Source: Oenanthe sinensis (lineage: Eukaryota; Streptophyta; Magnoliopsida; Apiales; Apiaceae). From it: a stretch of 64,000 nucleotides of DNA. Below, one piece after another: positions 11,741 to 22,342 of this stretch (position 1 is the first letter of the stretch; every line of letters starts with the position of its first letter). Under the pieces are notes generated by a model that was not told the DNA's origin, made no database searches, and saw nothing but the letters and a program-made list of their open reading frames with translations. The stretch spans positions 25,666,860-25,730,859 of the forward strand of contig CM053796.1 of NCBI GenBank assembly GCA_028671895.1, given 5' to 3'. Made by a program: the position numbers and the translations under genes.

Positions 11741-13560
11741 GAAACAATACCACGCTCATCCAGACGGAAACTGCATTACCTTCAACACCCAAATATTTCC
11801 TTGTAGATATTGGTCTTGGCAGCAGCTTCACTAAACTCAGCACTCTAGAAACCAGTAGTCTTGACACTAGCAGAGTAGAACCTTAAAAAAAAACTCTGAA
11901 CTACCCTTCAGCTTCTGTATCAATACCAAGTCTTCATGTGAATTGATTCCTTGCGCTAAGTGTATCTGCCTCTGGTTTAATTGAGTTAGTTCCTTGATTC
12001 GAACCCTCCTCAAACTTGATTAGTTAGTGCATCTTCAGTCTTCATTGAATTCACTCAGAAAAACCAATGAAATACACTTATACATGCACGGTACTACCAA
12101 TCACTACTCTACTACCCAGATTCATCAAGAACTGACTCTAGGAAATGTTGTTACACAAAACCCTTTGTCATGACAGATGTGTCCTTAATGTTTCCTTAGA
12201 TTTTCAATGGGTAGAGTAGACTTCTTCAAATATGATTGAGATCACCTTGCATTATCTTTAAATTGACAATTTCCTTTCTAATATGCAATCACTCAATCTG
12301 GATCACTAAGTGCTCCTAAGAATCTCAACTCTTACTCAATGAGCACTGCTAGCCTTTGAACATGAAACATGACTAGTTGATCCAACTTACTGATGCTCCC
12401 CCTATGATGCTGCTTGCAGCTTTTCTTCATCTGGTGTCATCTGATCTTGAGCCCTAAACAGGATGTCAACCTTTAGAAATTCAGAGCTAAAATCAAACGA
12501 ATGATAGGGAGCTTGATGATGTTGTTCACTGCATCTAGATCATCTTAAATCAATCACAGACTCTGTGTAAGCTCTTTACTCCAAATAAGATAGCCTTCCA
12601 TCACACCATGTGACTTCAAGCATGATTAATCTTACTTGATGTCTTCCCTTTACATTTGCTGATTAATCACTGAGATGCTTCATCTATCGAATGCATGAAC
12701 AAACACCAAAACTAAACAGGGTAGTCTTTGACTTGACTTCCCTTCAACTGACATACTTCACTAATGTCCTTCTTAAAAGAACTTCATTAGAAGTAGTCCT
12801 TTCTCACCAACTTCATCTTTACCATCAAATCCGTTATCTTGATAAACCAAGTATTATTTGATAAACCAAGTGTGAGAGCATCACTTGTTGTTGCAGCTAA
12901 CTCTATTCTGATAAACTTCAACGAATAGTTGACTTCATCATAAGCATTACATTTCGTGTCAGCAATAACCTCACTTCCAGTAGAGTGAGCTTCTATTTCT
13001 CTTGACCCCGATCAATACTGTTCATCCTCAAACTGATATTAGGAAACCCTTCGCAAAGAATTCCCTATGTCTTCCTTAATATTGTGCTTCAGATCATTCA
13101 AGAAAAATAGGTAACCTTGCTTAATCATTTAAATACCAAAGCAAAAGTAGTTACAGGCCTCGAACATGAAAATGTCAGAGATATATAACTTATACATGTT
13201 GAAAGATACTCTGCATTCACAAATGATTAAGACATGTGGTCCTCAATTTGATTGAGTCCAAGGGTTAGAGATATTTCTAAAAATAGTTAACAACAAAGCA
13301 TTCAAGTTCAACATGCTCATTCTTATCTGACTGATCACTCCTCATCTATATCAGCCTCAACAAGTAGTCTTGGCTATGAGCTCAGTGATCCCAACCTAAC
13401 TTAAGGTGGACTAGCAGTCTATAAGAATCATGTCGTACATATATGTAGTCATAGAAGAATCAATCACTCAGATTCCTAATTCTTCTAAATCACCTTTGTC
13501 GTTCACTTTAACATTATATTATCTCTAATTACCTGAGTCAGTTTAAATTTAAAAAATTAA
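11741..13560 (-). repeat. Shared interior block 2 in element B
   Basis: From CATCCAGACGGAAACTGC (about 11757) to CTCTAATTACCTGAGTCAG (about 13545) the sequence is closely similar to D (about 44856-46990), with a segment present in D but missing here after about 12660. Parts recur in C. No protein can be read through it on either strand. Confidence 0.75.
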
Positions 13561-15331
13561 TTCATGGTTTATTATACTGACCCCTAGGCAATTCCCAAAT
13601 TAGAAACAAACTCATCTTAACAAGCACATGATCAAATATAACATTTAATATAACCATGCGAGTATAAACAGATTATTGACAACGTAAACATCAAGGCACT
13701 TAGCATGCAGCAAATACTCTTTCCGGTAAATGTACCCCTACAAATACCTAAGACTCTATATGCTAACATGATCAATTATCGTAAAGCAAGCATTAAATCA
13801 CACAAGATCTAATTATGAAGTCAAATATTGATAAACAAGCAACACTAAAAAACTAGCATAAGTTATCTAATTTATATAGAAATCAAGGTGAGACATGCAA
13901 TACATCAAACTTATAATATAATGCAGTTCAGCACTTAATACTCTATAATTAAATCAAACAAGTATAAACTAGTTAGAAAGTATACATGTGCGATGCTTAA
14001 CATTCCATCTCGAGTGATAATCAATTGATCCAAATCAATTTCCATTCTACTGACACTCATGGAAGTATCCTTGCATTTGACCTCAATAACCAATGATGTT
14101 CCTGCTTCATCCCAAACTGATACCTGATTGTTCTGCTTAAAGACCCCGACATAGAATGTCTCATGTTCTGCTTGAAAAGATCACTCTTCTTTGTATGTGT
14201 AGCAATAACCCCTTGATTATCATATGTCAGTGATAATCAAACCTTGTGTATTTCTGCCACTGATGTCCTTTAACCAAATCTTCAATTGTTATTTTGGTTC
14301 TTTGACCGTTAAACTGAATTCCTTTTCAAAATCCCAAATTCTTCAGATATTGATTCGAAAACCACTGATCGAAGACTCTTCCCTAAATGAACTAATCCCC
14401 TTTCAATAACCAAATGATCCACTGAGTAGACCGATGTAGAAATACATCTCCAATGGTAAGATCAGGTCTCAACTCCATTAGAATGTTCTTCAGTCAGTTC
14501 GTTTGTCCTCAACGAACGAAGAATCAACTCCTGTTGTTTCGTTTAATAAAACATTTTGTTCAAACAGAAGTATTTAATTTTTTTGGAATTTAAATAATCA
14601 AAATAAATTGAAAATGCATTTTTGATAAATAATAATAAATTTCTCAATTTCAAATTATAAATAAAATAAAATAATTCGAAAAGAAAGTTTTGATATAGAA
14701 ATAACAAATTTTTCAAGGTATATTAAATAATCCTGAAAAAGAAATTATTTCAAATCAAAATTAATTTTCAAAGAATTTTATAGAATTTATAATCCAAAAC
14801 AGTTTTAATTATAATTAAAATAAAACAACTCGAAAACATAATTTTGAGATAGAAATACTAAATTTTCAAAACATTTAAAATGTTCATGAAAATAAATTAT
14901 TTCAATCCAAAAACATTTTCCAAAGAGTTTTATAAAATTTGTAATTAAAGTTTTATGAAAAATAAATTATTAAACCTCAAAAATAATTCTCAAAATAATT
15001 TTAAGAATATTAAACTCAAAAGAAATTAAATAGGATTTTAAAATTAATTTTAGTTTTCAAATTAATAAAATTCTTAACTAAGAATATTAAAAATATAAAA
15101 TATTTGACTCTAAAATTTAAAAGAAAATAAAATATTTTCCAAGATGTAAAATAAACTTGAAAAATAAATTATTTAAATTTAAAAATTATTTCCAAAATAT
15201 TTTAAATAATTAAATTCAAATTTAATTATTAAATTAATTATTAAACTAAAAATAATTTGAGAGAAAAACAATTTTTTTGTTTCAAATAAAAGTAAAGCTA
15301 TGTAGCCATGTGTCATGTTGAAACAGCCCTC
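13561..15331 (-). other. Element B interior, AT-rich leader side
   Basis: About 13985-14160 reads on the minus strand as FYVGVFKQNN...EVKCKDTS, a segment also recognisable in C and D. From about 14560 to 15290 the sequence is extremely AT-rich and of low complexity, without genes. Confidence 0.5.
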
Positions 15332-15866
15332 AGAATTTCTACTTGGGTCCTATCTCGAACATCAAGTCGAATTTCTACATAGAATTTCTACTTGGGTCCT
15401 ATCTCGAACATCAAGTCGAATTTCTACATAGAATTTCTACTTGGGTCCTATCTCGAACCTCAAGTCGAATTTCTACATAGAATTTCTACTTGGGTCCTAT
15501 CTCGAACCTCAAGTCGAATTTCTACATAGAATTTTTACTTGGGTCCTATCTCGAACATCAAGTCGAATTTCTACATAGAATTTCTACTTGGGTCCTATCT
15601 CGAACCTCAAGTCGAATTTCTACATAGAATTTCTACTTGGGTCCTATCTCGAACTTCAAGTAGAAATTCTTACTTAGAAAATATTTTCACCTCCAGAATT
15701 TCTACTTAGGTTCTATCTCGAACTTAAAGTAGAAATTCTACATAGGAATTTCTACTTAGGTTCTATCTAGAATATTAAGTAGAACTTCTGACATAGAAAA
15801 ATTTTCCACTTCCAGAATTTCTACTTGGCTCTAAGTAGAAACTTATCTAGAATTTCTACATAGGTT
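15332..15866 (-). repeat. 49-bp tandem repeat array in element B leader
   Basis: The unit starts AGAATTTCTACTTGGGTCCT and repeats exactly every 49 bp from 15332 through 15626 (seven units), then decays to about 15866. The units differ at a few positions, for example AACATCAAG and AACCTCAAG. The array starts about 125 bp inside the primer site, in the expected 5' leader. It has no spacers of CRISPR type. Confidence 0.92.
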
Positions 15867-15990
15867 CCCTTGTAAGTACTTAGAGAAATTCTGGGCTTCA
15901 AAAAAATTCTGGATGCCCAGTGAACCAATTGTACCCTCTTTAATCTCAAAAATAAAAATAGATCCAATCGATTTGTATGTCAATCGAGTA

Positions 15991-16002
15991 GCTCTGATAC
16001 CA
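15991..16002 (-). promoter_or_regulatory. Primer binding site (iMet tRNA), element B
   Basis: On the minus strand TGGTATCAGAGC, two bases inside the 5' LTR, matches the 3' end of plant initiator methionine tRNA. The same site lies at 48801-48812 and 59107-59118. Confidence 0.92.
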
Positions 16003-16004
16003 AT

Positions 16005-17463
16005 TGTTAGGTCCTGGAGATCGTAGAGGGGGGGTGAATACGATTCCCACATAAAAATCTGACTTTTATTTATTTTTGGGACAACATAAAAATTACTTTG
16101 GTTCAAACCCAGGTACTGTTCATCATCTTCTTCAACCTCAAGAACACCATTAAAATAACCAAGATAATGAACGGTAAATCATCCAAAACACACAACACAA
16201 CAAGATCCAAGAATATAACTTTATATTCATTGAAGTGGGGTAGATGCTACAAACAAGTTCAAGAACATAAGCTCAAGAACACAACAAAGAAATGATTTTT
16301 GGCTCCTCTAAAAATATTACAAATTCTAGATCTAGGAGACAAAAATCAAACCTATCTTCTAAACAAGATTTAGCAATGTTTACAATAGAAGAATAGATGA
16401 GTGGTATGATAAAGAAAATCATGGCTCTAAAATATGCAAGATCTAGTTCGGCCATGGGGGAGAGAAAAATAATTCTTTTTCTCTCTCCCCTTTTCTCTTC
16501 TCATCCGGATGCACACTACATACTAATTAAGACTTGGGTTTCTTCTTTATATATTGAAAAAGGTGTTGCTTTTTATTTTTCCACCTTTTTCTCTTGTTCT
16601 CCCAAATCATATCTTCAAAGTCATGTGCCAAGCATGCCTTTGGAAATATTTAATATAAAAGTAATATTTAATAAATATATAAAATATAAATAAAGAATAT
16701 CTTTATTTATAAAATATATAAATAATTAAATAATTACTTTATTTAATTAAATTAAATATTTCCATTCCACTCTTCAATTTGTGTAGACTTCCTTATCCAA
16801 ATACTTGGCCCCGTATACGTGACTCCACCACGTCCAAGTATTTGGCCTTCTAATCTGTGAAGCTTTAGTAAGATCCAATCAGGTTGTGCCGTCTGTCCCT
16901 TATCCATTAGGCTGACATTTCTCCAACACTGATTTACCACCTTTGTTGATCCTCCACATGACTCAAGAAAACCAACAACTTTAGAATGATTAAAATCATA
17001 TTAACCGACGAGAGCTTGCCTCCAATGTCCTGACACTTGATGCAACGGTCTGGTTCATAAGTGACTAGTCTTGATAGGGGCTCTTGATTCCGAACATGAT
17101 TCCACATTCTTCTTTGCAAACCTTACTTGTTGCTTCGATTATAATGCACTAAAATCGTCATAGACTAAGACAATCTTCTGTAGCTTCCACATCCTTGAAT
17201 AGATGTCAACATCTTTTATTCTCCACTGAGGCATGAACATGTTAATGAACTTCTTCCAGTGAGCTTCAAGTCTGTAGATGATCCTTTGATACTTTGTCTT
17301 AACTGAACTCTGTGATCCAAGATTTCTGTGCACCTGCATATTATTACATGTCCTGTTCTATTGTTGAGTTATCATCAACCATTACATAGAGATTACATTT
17401 AGCATTTCTAGTACACATGAAAGTGCAGTGAGTTACTTCCCTTCACTCCTATCTCCCCTTTCA
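16005..17463 (-). repeat. 5' LTR of element B (1459 bp)
   Basis: The same length as the partner LTR and almost identical to it. Differences seen: T/C in CATCATCTTYTTC, T/C in ATGGYTCTAA, A/C in GGCCTTMTAATC, A/C in TACCACMTTTG and A/G in AACTCTRTGATCC. Being upstream of the primer site, it is the transcribing copy. Confidence 0.93.
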
Positions 17464-17468
17464 GGAAT

Positions 17469-18939
17469 CAAATAACTCTAATAGGGGTACCAGCATTGGG
17501 ACCATCGTCCAAGATGGTCGCGCCCTCGGCCTCTTTATCAGAAGATGGTGCGCCTTCATCTCCATAATGAAGAGAAAGTTCAATTGTCCCTACTCTATTT
17601 GAAAGGAAACCAGATTCCTTTAAATTTTCCACAGTTATAAGAAGTTTCAAGTCTTTCTTCTCATGAGAAATATTTACTACGACCTCAGCCCTAGTTTCGG
17701 TGCTGCAGTTTAGATGAGACTGGGTCCTGAGAACTAAGAAAGAAATATAAGGGTCAAAGGGCAGGTAAAGGTAGATTGTTTTGAAGAAAAAGGTAGCGTA
17801 TGGCGCACCATAAACTTATTGGGAACATTGTTGAAGCTCACTTGGACCCTTTGTGTATCATACACATAGAAATAAGGTTCATTCCATCCCTTCACATTGA
17901 AATTTTTGCCCTCAGACAATCCCCTTTGGTTGTGTTTTTTCCTTACAACGAAGAAATAATATCCATTACCATATTTTTTCAAATAATAGAAGTGGCTGAG
18001 TTTTTCCATGGTGGGCGCGTCAAAGCCAAGGGAGCGATACATTATGTGGAGGGCTTTAGCGAATTTCCACCCATTTGGCGATAACTGAATATGAGCTATA
18101 TTGAACCATTCGCAAATGGATCTGAAATACGGATAAAGAGGCGCACCCACGCCAAGCTCAACCAAATTAGGAGTCAACACTATTCTAGGAATTTTTATAG
18201 GTTTAATATCGAACCGATGGGGGAACATTTGTCTGGTGGGAATTGCCCAGAGCCCCTCTTGGTCGTAGTACCTCATTGTCCAATCCACTTCGGTTGGAGT
18301 GGCGGTCATTTTCATACCAACACAGGCCAATTTTCCCAGCCTTGCACGCCTCTCCTCTTTCTCTTTTTCTGTGATATCATGGTTAGTCCATGCCACGTCA
18401 ATCTCGTGGTCTTCTACTTGTCAACGGACGAATGGCACAAGAGAAGGGGCACATGAATCGGGAAATTCCTCATTGGGTGTGTCCTCAGGCTCAACTTGGG
18501 AGAACTCGGTTATTTCCTCTATTTTTCTTTTATTTTTCCTCTTTCTTATTAGTTTGGCAGCCTTTCCTTCCTCTAAGACAGGTTCAACAACAACGTTAAC
18601 GGAGGAAGGGCGTGCCTCAGGGCTAGGCATGACCTCTTCAAGGTTTGTGTTAGATGGGAATGAGTCGTCGCCAGGAAAACCCAATTCGTGCTTGTTCTTG
18701 TTTAGGTGCTCCATAAATTTACAAACCTCTCTCTCAGTTTTAGGAGACAAGGGGGGTTGCACTCTTGTTGGTGAGATGGTTTTGCCGTACCTTTTAAAGA
18801 TAAACTCGCGAAAAGGATGAAAAGGGAGCCTTGTCGCGCCTCCACGAACCATCTGAGATGAAGAAAAATAATCAACACTTAGTATGGTCGTAAAGAGGCG
18901 CGCCCTACTACTAAAAGGATGGGATGAGTTTAGGGGCAA
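17469..18939 (-). pseudogene. Gypsy antisense extra ORF, N-terminal half
   Basis: The minus strand reads from MPLNSSHPFSSRARL at 18939 down to the B insertion. The frame is open to 17734 except for one TGA at 18421-18423; translation continues in the same frame with QVEDHEIDVAWTNHD. Visible are a lysine-arginine patch (RKRKNKRK), an acidic stretch, and then a globular part with LGVGAPLYPYFRSICEWFN, LSPNGWKFAKAL and FNVKGWNEPYFYV. The last two resemble the gypsy-type transposase-like domain found in antisense ORFs of Tat elements. A TCTTAG acceptor near 17730 and a frame at 17650-17468 suggest an intron before the last part. Element B cuts it at 17468, and the C-terminal half is at 5468-4138. 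An inactive copy. Confidence 0.65.
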
Positions 18940-19802
18940 CCTAACGACATAATATTCGCAAAAACCTGACTTTTAAATGTGTCATGGGCTGCTGGTTTAC
19001 CACCAACATATGCGAAAGGGTGTTAGAAAATAAGTAAATCATATCTAGGCGCGCCTTAAGTAGAAATATGGCTAAATGGTATCGACGGGTGTGCACAAAT
19101 ATCAAGGCGCGCCTACAATGTTAATTATACTTAAACCCTAAGAACATTTACTGGGTTTGCAATTATGGATCAAACGACTATACATACAACTATGCATACA
19201 ATCGAAGCATGGAGAACAAGAAGAACTTGAAGAGTTTTTTTTACAGATTTAAGCAGAAGCAATTGACGGAATCAAGTAATAAAGAATGCATTGCATACCT
19301 ACTAACGAGATGAATGTTTTGAGTCCAAAAGGACGCTTTTTGGCCGGAAGATCATCGGGAACAAGCTTGGAACAGTTGTTGCGGTTCAAGGAGCTCTGTT
19401 AAAGAAGATGAAATTGAGGGTTTATGTAAAAAAAGTAAAAGTAAAAAGTAAAGAAAGAGATGGGGAATGTATATATATATGTGTGTGAAAAGGACAGGTG
19501 GACACGTGACAACATTACATAAGTCCTCTGTGAACATGGTACAAGTAGTGCATGATAGTTGGATAAATGGGTGTATATATGGATGTATATTTTATAAATA
19601 TAAGAGCGTTTCAAATTCTCAAGCCGCGCCCTGCGGGATGGTGCGCCATGTGAATAGTATAAGTTTTAATAAGATTATCCTTGTGAAGTAGCCAGGGGAA
19701 GATTATCTCAGTAAAGCTACGTCTAGGCGCGCCCATCAAACAAGAAGGCGACGATTAATATAATTCTTTTAGCATTTTTCAATATTTTCAAGACTTGAGG
19801 GG
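18940..19802 (-). other. Gypsy 3' region with GGCGCGCC octamers
   Basis: Non-coding. GGCGCGCC lies at 19048-19055, 19106-19113 and 19726-19733 (and at 18897-18904 just inside the ORF). The short frames between 19352 and 19691 overlap on both strands, include a TATATATATGTGTGTG simple repeat near 19468, and show no protein likeness. Confidence 0.55.
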
Positions 19803-19954
19803 TAGTTGTATCCTATTTTATGATGAAGTGTTTCAGGCGCGTCATTTCCTCCTTCAGCCAGGTAGGAAGGAGGAGGAGATTGCGCCCACCTGGCCGGAGG
19901 AGGAGGAGATGGCGCGCCTTGAAATACTTCATCATAAAATGGGATACAACACTA
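19803..19954 (+). repeat. Imperfect palindrome, possible short gypsy 3' end
   Basis: The left arm (19803-19840) is TAGTTGTATCCTATTTTATG followed by ATGAAGTGTTTCAGGCGCG. The right arm (19911-19954) is its inverted copy with a few changes, ending GGGATACAACACTA. The loop has a direct repeat GGAGGAGGAGAT and GC-rich sequence. A purine run GAGGGG precedes the left arm, as expected before a 3' LTR, and the segment can be read as beginning TG and ending CA. It could instead be an independent foldback element; I see no target duplication. Confidence 0.5.
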
Positions 19955-20219
19955 TGTGAGATTTAAGAATAATAATAGATTTTTTTCCATATATTATTAA
20001 TATTTATTTTATATAATTGTTATTTTTTCTGAAAATCGAAAGTTGGAAAAATAAATTAATAATGTTTAAAATGGAGGAGTTCTAAAAAAATTAAGGATTT
20101 AAAAACATTCATGCACAGAAAAGCACCTATTATATATAAATCTTTATATTATTGCGGATATTAATAAATAATTAAATACTGTACTTTTATCAGTTTATGC
20201 AGGTTGACACTTTTATCTT
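19955..20219. other. AT-rich distal promoter of the LEA gene
   Basis: No gene. AT-rich sequence between the presumed gypsy end and the LEA promoter. Confidence 0.5.
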
Positions 20220-20335
20220 TCGGGATATCGCGTGCACTGCATGTGAGACACGTAGCACGTACGTGGCAAGCCTACAACGTTCCAACCTGATAACGTATTA
20301 CAATACTAGCATATATTTATACACATAGCATATAG
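20220..20335 (+). promoter_or_regulatory. LEA promoter with ABRE-like ACGT boxes and TATA
   Basis: ACACGTAGCACGTACGTGGC (20250-20269) contains three ACGT cores, one in the ACGTGGC context typical of abscisic acid response elements. A TATATTTATACA box follows at about 20312, roughly 125 bp before the start codon. Regulation by ABA or drying is inferred from these motifs and the gene family, not shown. Confidence 0.6.
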
Positions 20336-20439
20336 AAATTATATTCATCTTAATTTATTCTCATCTTAATCTGTAAGTACTAAATACTCTGTTTGTTTTT
20401 GTTTTGTAAGAGTTCTGCGAAAAGAAAGCAAGTGCAATC

Positions 20440-21146
20440 ATGCGTTCAGTGAAGGAGAAGGTGAGTAACGCAGCTAGTGCTGCCCAGGAGCATGTTGACA
20501 TCTACAAAGCCCATGTTCAAGAAAAGGTAAGCAATCATTCTGTACGCAGGGTGGAATTAAGGGGGTTAGCTTAGGTTCTAGCTCCGACTGAACTTTAAAA
20601 ATTAATAGAGAATTTATTTTTCAAATTATGATTCTTAGTTAAAAATTAGTAGAAAGTTGATTTTGAGTCCGGGTTAAACTCCAAAAATCAATGATTTATT
20701 AATTTAGCTCGGACTATTTGAAAATTCTGGTCCCGTCATTGTCTGTATCTTTATATTCATCTACATGTGTATCTAGTTGTGATGAATGAATGATTGATTG
20801 CGTGCAGGCAGAGAAAGCAACAGCAAGAACAAGCGAGGAGAAAGTGATAGCTCATGAGAAAATGAAAGCAAAAGAAGCTGAAGCTAAGATGAAGTTGCAT
20901 GAGGCCAAAGCTGAACACGCAGCTGAGAAACTCTATGGGAAGCACAAGCTGCACCACCATGACCCTGTCCTGGCAGCTGGGACTACCGGCCACGTGCCGG
21001 TTGGGACTGCGGTGGCCTCGGACCAAACTGGCCACAACCACCATCATCATCACCAGCCTGTTGGAACGGCAGCGCCGGGTGCTGGGGTTGCTGCTCCTAC
21101 ATACCCGCTTGGCGGAAACCCTACTGGACATAATAATTATATCTAA
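20440..21146 (+). CDS. LEA_1 family (group 4) late embryogenesis abundant protein
   Basis: Two exons, 20440-20526 and 20808-21146, joined by a GT-AG intron between codons; 141 residues in all. Exon 1 gives MRSVKEKVSNAASAAQEHVD and onward to QEK; exon 2 continues AEKATARTSEEKVIAHEKMK. The first 80 residues are lysine, alanine and glutamate rich and should form amphipathic helix, the LEA_1 (Pfam PF03760) signature. The C-terminal 60 residues are glycine, proline and histidine rich (HKLHHHDP, HNHHHHHQ) and ending GNPTGHNNYI. Arabidopsis relatives are LEA6, LEA18 and LEA46. Such hydrophilic proteins protect enzymes and membranes during desiccation, usually in the cytosol; the histidines may bind metal. 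The start was chosen because exon 1 splices in phase and matches the family N-terminus. The frame looks intact. Confidence 0.93.
20527..20807 (+). other. Intron of the LEA gene (281 bp)
   Basis: Donor AAG/GTAAGC at 20527, acceptor TGCAG/GCAGAG at 20807. AT-rich. Its position after the first 29 codons is consistent with the short first exon of LEA_1 genes. Confidence 0.9.
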
Positions 21147-21600
21147 GTCCCTGGATTTGAAGTCCTGTTATGAAGATGTACGTTTGTTTGTTTCCTTCTC
21201 GAATAGTTGTCCTGATTTTTGATTCAGATTAATTTTGCGTTGTTATCTTGTTTAATATAGTATTTACCAAATTTTATTTCGGATATAAGATCATATGCAA
21301 TGGAGAATTCCCATGTTCCGCAATATTTTTTAAGTAAAAACATCACACTTAATCGAATTTGAAAGAAAAGGAATATTGGAAATCGGCAAGTAAAGCGGTA
21401 AAGCTTGTGGCCGACAGAAAAAATAGAAGTGGGTTGTGAACATCGAACCTTGGAGAAACCGCGTTCTCATACGCCCAAAACGATATTTAATTATGGTACG
21501 GTTTGCCTACACGCTCAAAACGATATCTAATTAGGGTACGGTTTGCCCATCCTTATATGTAAAAGTTAGGTACATTTTTCAACTTAAGATAATCCATTTA
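21147..21600 (+). other. LEA 3' flank with a 40-bp tandem duplication
   Basis: It contains the 3' UTR. At 21471 and 21511 a segment starting ACGC(C/T)CAAAACGATAT repeats with a 40-bp period, including GGTACGGTTTGCC. No further gene seen. Confidence 0.6.
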
Positions 21601-21618
21601 AGATACTATCTTCTTTTT

Positions 21619-22324
21619 ATGAGAGTCGAACCCCGTTTTCAGATTTAAGGTTCTAGCCGCCTCTTTCATTCTCCTACAATTTCCCCTTCATTGATTTTCC
21701 TTAAATAAAACCCAATTTTTTGGGTGTTTGTGTGTCTCTCCTTTTGGAGTGTTTGTTTGTCTCTCCTTTTGGGGTGTTCTGTTATGTTTTTGTTTAGTTG
21801 TGTTTGTGTTTATTCGGTGATGGATATGTTGAGAATGATTTTGTTGATGTTTTTGAGGATCTGGAAAGCCCGCATCGAAACCGAGGCGGTGGTGATTATT
21901 GCAAGAGCTCATCTTTCACAACCAAAGATGGTTCATCCTTTGAGGGTTTCCACTTTCGGCATGTTTATAGCTGGTATCCGGCATGTAGATAGCTGGGGTG
22001 CCGCTCCTCCCACCCCAGTTTATGCAATTGGGGTTTCTGAACACTCGTCTAACAATAGTTTTTATGTGATAAGGTCAATTGTGATGTTGCTGCTTTCAAG
22101 GATGTTGGTGCAATTTGGATCGTTTGAAATGTCTTCGATTTTATTCTTAATTTCAAGAATTTTTAAATTCTATGTGTTAAACGATCAGGAAACTAATCAG
22201 CTAATTGTTTTTAGTTTGTTATTTGTTTTCCAACCTGATTGTATCGGCAGTTGGGGGTTTGTCCCGACTGTGTTCTGTTCAATTTAATGAAAATTGCTAT
22301 TTGTTCGTCAAAAAAAAAAAAAAA
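21619..22324 (+). mobile_element. Poly(A) retroposon with 18-bp target duplication
   Basis: AGATACTATCTTCTTTTT occurs at 21601-21618 and again at 22325-22342. Between the copies lie 706 bp ending in a run of at least 15 A. A 3' poly(A) and a long direct repeat are the marks of LINE-machinery (L1-type) integration. A frame of 187 codons (21724-22287) is hydrophobic and unlike any protein I know. The 3' sequence TTTAATGAAAATTGCTATTT before the A run resembles plant LINE 3' ends. It may be a 5'-truncated LINE, a SINE or a retrocopied transcript. Confidence 0.85.
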
Positions 22325-22342
22325 AGATACTATCTTCTTTTT

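Larger units (their letters stand above)
5474..17463 (-). mobile_element. Element B: complete LARD-like LTR retrotransposon, 11,990 bp
   Basis: The ends are exact. GGAAT at 5469-5473 and GGAAT at 17464-17468 form the target duplication. The LTRs 5474-6932 and 16005-17463 are both 1459 bp. On the minus strand the order is 5' LTR, PBS (16002-15991), tandem array, long interior, polypurine tract (6946-6933), 3' LTR. I counted five mismatches between the LTRs by eye (about 0.34%), so the insertion is recent. The 9-kb interior has no frame over 90 codons and no gag or pol motif, so the element must borrow proteins from an autonomous relative. It is inserted in the antisense ORF of the gypsy host, in the same orientation as that ORF. 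Confidence 0.93.
2611..19951 (+). mobile_element. Ty3/gypsy element (Tat/Ogre type), host of A and B
   Basis: Two pieces, 2611-5473 and 17464-about 19951, form one degraded element split by B. The plus strand carries the integrase end of pol. After pol, an ORF on the opposite strand crosses the B insertion. Tat-lineage plant gypsy elements are known to carry such an antisense extra ORF between pol and the 3' LTR, so the arrangement supports this lineage. The right limit is uncertain: I place it at a palindromic segment ending near 19951, preceded by a GAGGGG purine run. The element contains seven GGCGCGCC octamers, a striking composition in this AT-rich window. Confidence 0.7.

Noticed and set aside
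11623..11886. 87-codon plus frame in B (similar one in D at 44822-45040)
   Set aside because: Plus strand is antisense to the element; conservation is explained by nucleotide similarity of shared block 2.
15332..15672. Regular 49-bp repeats as a CRISPR array
   Set aside because: Units are contiguous with no unique spacers, in a plant retroelement leader.
15991..16002. iMet tRNA-like sequence as a tRNA gene
   Set aside because: Only the 12-nt complement of the tRNA 3' end is present; it is the primer binding site.
17800..18820. Plus-strand frames opposite the gypsy antisense ORF
   Set aside because: The minus strand shows the coherent protein; these are its shadows.
20757..21131. Minus-strand frame of 124 codons opposite LEA exon 2
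   Set aside because: Mirror of the LEA coding exon; no independent support.
21619..21640. GAGAGTCGAACCCC as a pol III B box in reverse, hence a SINE
   Set aside because: Its orientation is opposite to the poly(A) end, and no A box was found at suitable spacing.
21724..22287. 187-codon frame as a membrane protein gene
   Set aside because: It lies wholly inside the retroposon with 18-bp target duplications, has low-complexity start and no protein likeness.
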